Of a stretch of 18,526 nucleotides of DNA, positions 14,494-18,526 are shown in pieces. The DNA is from Fodinibius sp041642155 (lineage in GTDB: Bacteria > Bacteroidota > Rhodothermia > Balneolales > Balneolaceae). The stretch's first letter is position 1, and each line of letters begins with the position of its first letter. Below the pieces are notes generated by a model that searched no databases, was not told the DNA's origin, and worked only from the letters and a program-made list of their open reading frames with translations. The translations under genes were made by a program, and so were the position numbers. The DNA is taken from the NCBI RefSeq assembly GCF_041642155.1, contig NZ_JBEPWZ010000036.1:1-18526 (forward strand). The letters are read 5' to 3'.

Positions 14494-16656
14494 TTAGTCC
14501 AAAGCGGCAGGTCCGGCTTTTCGATTCTCCAAAAAATTTTGCCATTCAATCTCCCGGTTCAATCGTTGCCTGTGCCGGTCCCGCAGGGTGGTCCCGCTTA
14601 CTTTCCGGATCCATCTCTGAGCAGTCTCTCCCTCCTGCTGAAAACATAAATGATGAATCAATGCCAAATAATCATCAAAAAAGACCTCCCGTATCGGGTG
14701 CTGAAGAAGCTGCTCGGCATAACCCATCATGGTTGCCCATTCTTCCTGTTCGACAGAGACCCGAACCGCTCGTATTTTCGTACGGTATAATGCTTCATCA
14801 AAGGTGGCGGAATCGGGCAGTTTTCGCCCGTACGTCAGCCGGCGATAGATCTGCCACTGCCTGTTGTCGGTGCGGGTCTCCAGCGCCTCTTTTCGCATTG
14901 TATCGGGATTGGAGGCAAAAATAGTTCTCGCTTGTTCCACATGGGCGCGGGCCTGCTCCCGGTAACCGCTATGGGCAAAAGCGTCTGCATACAACAGCTG
15001 CAGGTCAAGAGTTGAATCTTTTAACGAGGCGATCTCGCGCACCGCAGCATATTCTCCGGCCACGAGATGCCGGAAACTCCACTCCGCCTTAATGGGCGAG
15101 GGGGTATCGGATTCTGCCAGTGCCAGCTCCAGCGCATTCAGTGCTTCTGCCGTATCCCGTGCGGCCCAATAATACTGATAATCATCCCACGCCGAGGCAA
15201 AGTCTGATACTACATGGGGACACGGTTGCTCTAAAAGGGACGGTATCGAATAAATTTGACGGGCTTTTTGCCGGTCTGTCGAGTCGACGGATACAGAATC
15301 CAGGTGCCGGTGCCATCCCCGTACCAATAGCTTCCAGTCCTGCGGATAAGCGTTCCTGACATCCCCGGTGCGATAGGCCTCTTTAAGATTTCTAACGGGA
15401 TACCGGTCCAGCAAATACTGTACAAACGAACCGCTGGTCATATAGTTCACGCCGGACCGCCCGCTGTAAAATCCCCACGGGGACAGGGCTTGCCCTAAGG
15501 CTTCGGGCCCGGGATATGGCTGTTGAGCGGCTACGACCTGGTCAACCGTCGTGGTCGATGACGCCCCCCCGTCTACAGCAACCGCCAGTCCCTCTACAAG
15601 ACCAATACTCCAGCTTGCATTGATCAGCGCGTTGCCAAACTGCTTGGCTGCCACATGAACCAGCTCGTGCCCGAGGCTTCCCGCTATCTGCTGCCTGGCA
15701 ATGTGCAGTTGATCCCCGGGCAGCCACACCGGCACAAAGCTGGTAAACTTTGCTCCCACCAATCGCTTTTTTTGCCAGGGATGGGCATATAGATAGCTTT
15801 CGATTTTGTGTCGGGAATCAACCGTATCCAGGTCAAGCTTGTCCGAAATCTGTTCCAGGTGGAATTCATGCTCCCGGGCCAGCATGCGGATGTCATAATC
15901 GCTGTAATACTCCCGGTCGTAATAGAGTTGAAAGTGCTCGGTTTCCAGGTTTCCTCCCAGTACAGCTTGTATATGCGAGGGAGGAGATACAATGCCGGCC
16001 TCGGCAAGCTGCGTGTAACTAAATCCCAGGGCCAGGGCGGAGAGCCCTACGATCCACACAGAAAGTTTCTCGCTGCAGACGGATGGAATATGCCAGAGCA
16101 AAAGTGCCCAAAGTACGGTCATCGACCGGAAAAAGAACGCTGCGCCGCTGACCGTGATCGCCTCATCGTAAATAGGACCTGCCCAGCCTCCCCAGACGTG
16201 GTTAAAAAAGTACAGCTGGGGATAATTAAAAAACTCAAACAGTAAGATCCCGACCCCAACGATCAACAAAATAACGGTGGTGACAGTCCGCCGGTACCGC
16301 ACGCCCCATTTTCTTGCCAGGCGTCCCACTGCATAACCGAAAAAGACGCTCGGCAGCGGAAAAATAAGCCAGAAAGCCAGCCCGTGTATGGAAAAACAGC
16401 CGCCGGCAAATGCATTCACCGCAAGCGGGAGTCCCCCCACGTAAAGATACCCGAGTACGGTCAGGGCTGAATAAAAGTCGCCATTCTGCCGATTATGACC
16501 ACATGCCCTGATGCCGGCCCAAAAACAACCCGCCAGCGACGCCAGTATGGCCGACTCGATATGAAAGTCCCCCACCAGGGGAATAAAAAGCAATACTCCC
16601 CCGGCCAGGAGAGGTAGCAGCAGCTTCAACCGTTCGTTGTCTATTTGCATTGGCAT
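14494..16656 (-). CDS. Multi-pass membrane protein with gluzincin-type (HExxH) peptidase domain
   Basis: The frame is open to 16845, inside proline dehydrogenase. I place the start at ATG 16656 (or 16650), just before the first membrane segment, giving about 720 residues. Residues about 12-222 hold roughly seven membrane segments. The soluble domain after them contains SLGHELVHVAAKQF with the zinc motif HELVH (residues 330-334 from this start) and, 20 residues later, WSIGLVEGLAVAV with the likely third ligand Glu355. This resembles the peptidase MA-like superfamily. The last 250 residues are helical and repeat-like (AEALNALELALAES, YREQARAHVEQARTIF), similar to TPR. The order of seven membrane helices, peptidase domain, then helical tail matches no named family I know. 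It follows proline dehydrogenase by 107 bp on the same strand and may share its transcript. Substrate unknown. Confidence 0.75.
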   Translation of the reverse strand: MPMQIDNERLKLLLPLLAGGVLLFIPLVGDFHIESAILASLAGCFWAGIRACGHNRQNGDFYSALTVLGYLYVGGLPLAVNAFAGGCFSIHGLAFWLIFPLPSVFFGYAVGRLARKWGVRYRRTVTTVILLIVGVGILLFEFFNYPQLYFFNHVWGGWAGPIYDEAITVSGAAFFFRSMTVLWALLLWHIPSVCSEKLSVWIVGLSALALGFSYTQLAEAGIVSPPSHIQAVLGGNLETEHFQLYYDREYYSDYDIRMLAREHEFHLEQISDKLDLDTVDSRHKIESYLYAHPWQKKRLVGAKFTSFVPVWLPGDQLHIARQQIAGSLGHELVHVAAKQFGNALINASWSIGLVEGLAVAVDGGASSTTTVDQVVAAQQPYPGPEALGQALSPWGFYSGRSGVNYMTSGSFVQYLLDRYPVRNLKEAYRTGDVRNAYPQDWKLLVRGWHRHLDSVSVDSTDRQKARQIYSIPSLLEQPCPHVVSDFASAWDDYQYYWAARDTAEALNALELALAESDTPSPIKAEWSFRHLVAGEYAAVREIASLKDSTLDLQLLYADAFAHSGYREQARAHVEQARTIFASNPDTMRKEALETRTDNRQWQIYRRLTYGRKLPDSATFDEALYRTKIRAVRVSVEQEEWATMMGYAEQLLQHPIREVFFDDYLALIHHLCFQQEGETAQRWIRKVSGTTLRDRHRQRLNREIEWQNFLENRKAGPAALD

Positions 16657-16763
16657 ACCAGGATAAGGTGTAGAGCTCTGTGAAACCGGCTGCGGGAAAA
16701 GAAGCGGAAACCAAGCAAGCAGCCGCTGGCTCCCCTTTTGTTTTTCATCCGCATTTTCCTGTT

Positions 16764-17624
16764 TTACTTCTTGAATAAGGTAGAAAGTACGAACCAAATA
16801 TTTTCCTTGCGCTCCATAAGCCGGCGCTTGAAATAGGGAAGCCACATCGTTCCAAAAGGCACATATATACGGGTATTATATCCTTCCCGGGCGAGCTGTT
16901 CCATCGTCTCCTGCCGCAGGCCGTACAGCATCTGGAACTCAAAGCGCGAAGGCCTGATGTTATGGTCCGCGGCGTATTTACGGGTCCAGTCAATCAGCTC
17001 ATCATCGTGGGTTGCAATACGCGGACAGGGAGTCTTGGCAAGCAATACTTTTATGTATTTTTTAAATGCCTTGCGTATCGCGCTCATATCCTGTAAAGCA
17101 ATATCTTCAGGCTCGTCATAGGCCCCCTTGCACAGCCTCACGTCCGCCCCCAACCCGGCCAGCTCCGCGAGATCGTTTTTCGTGCGATGCAGGTAGGCCT
17201 GGATGACAATGCCCACATGCTTTCCATACTCTTTAAAAGCGTCTTTATACAGGTCAATGGTGTGCTGCGTATAATCCGACCCCTCCATATCGATGCGGAC
17301 AAACTGGTCGTATTCGCGCGCAACATTCAGCAATTTGAACAAATTAGCCCGGCAGTAATCGATATCAATATCAAGTCCCAGCATGGTAAGCTTTATGGAA
17401 ATGGTGCTTTCCATCGTATCGACCGTGCTGATATTTTCCAGCAGCCCGATATAGTTGGCGACCATCTCGTCTGCCATTTCCCGGTCTTCCACATTTTCGC
17501 CCAGCAGGTCCAGCGTAACCTCGATGCCTTTTTCATTCAGTGCCTTAACTTTGGGTGCAGCGGCTTCAAAAGATTCACCGGCCACAAAACGCTTCGCTAA
17601 AACAAACGGTAACTTCATGTGCAT
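16764..17624 (-). CDS. Proline dehydrogenase (monofunctional)
   Basis: This is a 286-residue FAD enzyme that oxidises proline to pyrroline-5-carboxylate, the first step of proline catabolism, usually at the inner face of the membrane. Motifs along the barrel match the single-domain ProDH group (Thermus, Bacillus types): TLDLLGE (37-43), SIKLT (76-80), RIDMEG (110-115), IQAYL (141-145), VRLCKGAY (162-169, Lys166), ATHD (204-207), FEFQMLYG (228-235), YVPFG (254-258) and YFKRRLMER (264-272). The N-terminus is about 25 residues shorter than in Thermus ProDH. The start may be Met1 (17624) or Met3. No P5C dehydrogenase is nearby in the window. The membrane peptidase gene lies downstream. Assignment is secure. 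Confidence 0.95.
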   Translation of the reverse strand: MHMKLPFVLAKRFVAGESFEAAAPKVKALNEKGIEVTLDLLGENVEDREMADEMVANYIGLLENISTVDTMESTISIKLTMLGLDIDIDYCRANLFKLLNVAREYDQFVRIDMEGSDYTQHTIDLYKDAFKEYGKHVGIVIQAYLHRTKNDLAELAGLGADVRLCKGAYDEPEDIALQDMSAIRKAFKKYIKVLLAKTPCPRIATHDDELIDWTRKYAADHNIRPSRFEFQMLYGLRQETMEQLAREGYNTRIYVPFGTMWLPYFKRRLMERKENIWFVLSTLFKK

Positions 17625-17782
17625 TTTCTGTACTTATCTTTCCCCTGAAAACGATGAAAATAATAAATTGCAGGCATCTCTCCTACCTCCCTGGGTGTTC
17701 TTTCCCGTTTATATGTAACCTTTCAAGATATTCGGTCGTATTGCATAACAGTTCTCAAACAATAACATACTTGGTGATTATT
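17625..17782. promoter_or_regulatory. Divergent promoter region of proline dehydrogenase and the DUF4097-type gene
   Basis: This 158-bp gap lies between two divergent genes, so both promoters should be here. It is AT-rich near both starts. No clear -35/-10 pair, operator palindrome or Shine-Dalgarno was found. Confidence 0.35.
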
Positions 17783-18526
17783 ATGGAAAAACAAACAACT
17801 TCTCTTCACAAAGTAACGCTGGCTTTTCTGTTATCTTTTTTTATATCCTTTTCAGGGATCATCCCGGTGAAGGCCTCTTCCGGTACTTCAGCAGCCGTCG
17901 AAACCGATACTCCTTACCGGGCAGAGTCCTTCCCTCTGTCGGGGGGTGGTTCCCTTGATGTCAAAACCTCCGGGGGACATATTACGGTCGAGGGGACATC
18001 CTCCAATACGGTTCGGGTTGAAATGTATGTCCGTAGAAAGGGGCGCGATCTCACTCCCGATGAGATTCATTTAGATGACTGGGAAATCGATATCTCTAAA
18101 TCCGGAAAGTCCATTAAAGCAATGGCAAAATATAAAGGAAAGAGGTGGAATTTTTTCGGAAATGGCGACCATCCCTCAATTTCGTTTATTGTCTACACTC
18201 CCCGAACGATGAGTTCCAAACTGAATACTGACGGGGGACACATTACGATCAAAGGGCTTAGCGGCGATCAGCAGATGAGAACAAGCGGGGGACATCTGGT
18301 ATTATCCGACCTGGAAGGGAATATTGAAGCCCGCACCTCAGGCGGACATATCACGGCCGGTGATCTTCAGGGCAACTTCAATGCCCGAACAAGCGGGGGA
18401 CACATCGACCTCAATAACATTCGCGGTGTCGTTGAAGCTCAGACCAGCGGGGGTAATATCGAAGCCGATTTTATATCGCTAGCCTCTTCTACTGATCTTA
18501 AAACAAGCGGTGGTAATATTGATATC
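17783..18526 (+). CDS. DUF4097-type repeat protein, C-terminus cut by window edge
   Basis: An open frame from ATG 17783 runs off the right edge (248 codons seen). It has a signal peptide with a long hydrophobic core (about 11-31), so it is exported. The core TSGGHI first occurs at 62-67, then recurs from 149 onward as T-[SD]-G-G-[HN]-[IL] at about 149, 167, 185, 203, 221 and 241. The 18-residue spacing is typical of the right-handed beta-helix-like repeats of the DUF4097/putative-adhesin family. Between the first and second cores (about 75-145) lies a charged segment that may be a separate strand-rich insert. These proteins are often envelope-associated, but their roles are poorly known. The full length and any C-terminal anchor cannot be seen. 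Confidence 0.85.
   Translation, partial: MEKQTTSLHKVTLAFLLSFFISFSGIIPVKASSGTSAAVETDTPYRAESFPLSGGGSLDVKTSGGHITVEGTSSNTVRVEMYVRRKGRDLTPDEIHLDDWEIDISKSGKSIKAMAKYKGKRWNFFGNGDHPSISFIVYTPRTMSSKLNTDGGHITIKGLSGDQQMRTSGGHLVLSDLEGNIEARTSGGHITAGDLQGNFNARTSGGHIDLNNIRGVVEAQTSGGNIEADFISLASSTDLKTSGGNIDI

Noticed and set aside
14389..14924. Two plus-strand frames near the end of the membrane peptidase gene
   Set aside because: They have no domain and are largely antisense to the peptidase gene.
16657..16845. N-terminal extension of the membrane peptidase into proline dehydrogenase
   Set aside because: It would overlap the proline dehydrogenase gene by 82 bp and add a segment without recognisable features before the first membrane helix; ATG 16656 fits better.

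Overview
The window looks like a stretch of ordinary chromosome from a marine or saline member of the Bacteroidota/Balneolota/Rhodothermota group. The evidence is a DUF4953-type zinc metalloprotease, an OmpA protein with thrombospondin type-3 repeats, a TonB-receptor-like outer-membrane protein, a DUF4097 repeat protein, and start codons that mostly lack Shine-Dalgarno sequences. The exact lineage is an inference. Most genes look to be about 50-55% GC; one gene, at 10499-11392, is far more AT-rich.

Layout: 1-2413 (minus) is a zinc metalloprotease cut by the left edge. 2835-3410 (minus) is a class I SAM methyltransferase. 3567-5615 (minus) is uvrB. 5847-6980 (plus) is a bifunctional chorismate mutase/prephenate dehydrogenase (tyrA), divergent from uvrB. 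7198-7812 and 7809-9782 (plus) are a translationally coupled pair of outer-membrane beta-barrel proteins. 9783-11607 is an accessory island. 11608-12387 (minus) is an exported endonuclease/exonuclease/phosphatase-family protein. 12585-14012 (minus) is the OmpA/TSP3 protein with a clear terminator. 14494-16656 (minus) is a membrane-anchored HExxH peptidase. 16764-17624 (minus) is proline dehydrogenase. 17783 to the right edge (plus) is a DUF4097 repeat protein.

The accessory island is the most interesting part. It has the layout of two integron gene cassettes in tandem with no integrase visible. Each cassette begins with a GTTRRRY-like site (GTTAGGT at 10212, GTTAGCT at 10473). Each ends with a matching complementary R''-like site (ACCTAAC at 10350, AGCTAAC at 11401) that opens an attC-like stretch. 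Cassette 1 is tiny and holds a 43-codon frame containing a perfect 18-bp hairpin. Cassette 2 carries an AT-rich HNH-endonuclease-like gene whose stop codon lies 8 bp before its attC-like site. Upstream lies a dense cluster of nested inverted repeats (9906-10024). The cassette reading rests on pattern matching by eye and needs folding and covariance tests.

The remaining genes are housekeeping (DNA repair, tyrosine synthesis, proline catabolism) or cell-envelope functions. Four different envelope genes carry signal peptides or membrane segments and lie close together, but nothing visible ties them to one pathway.
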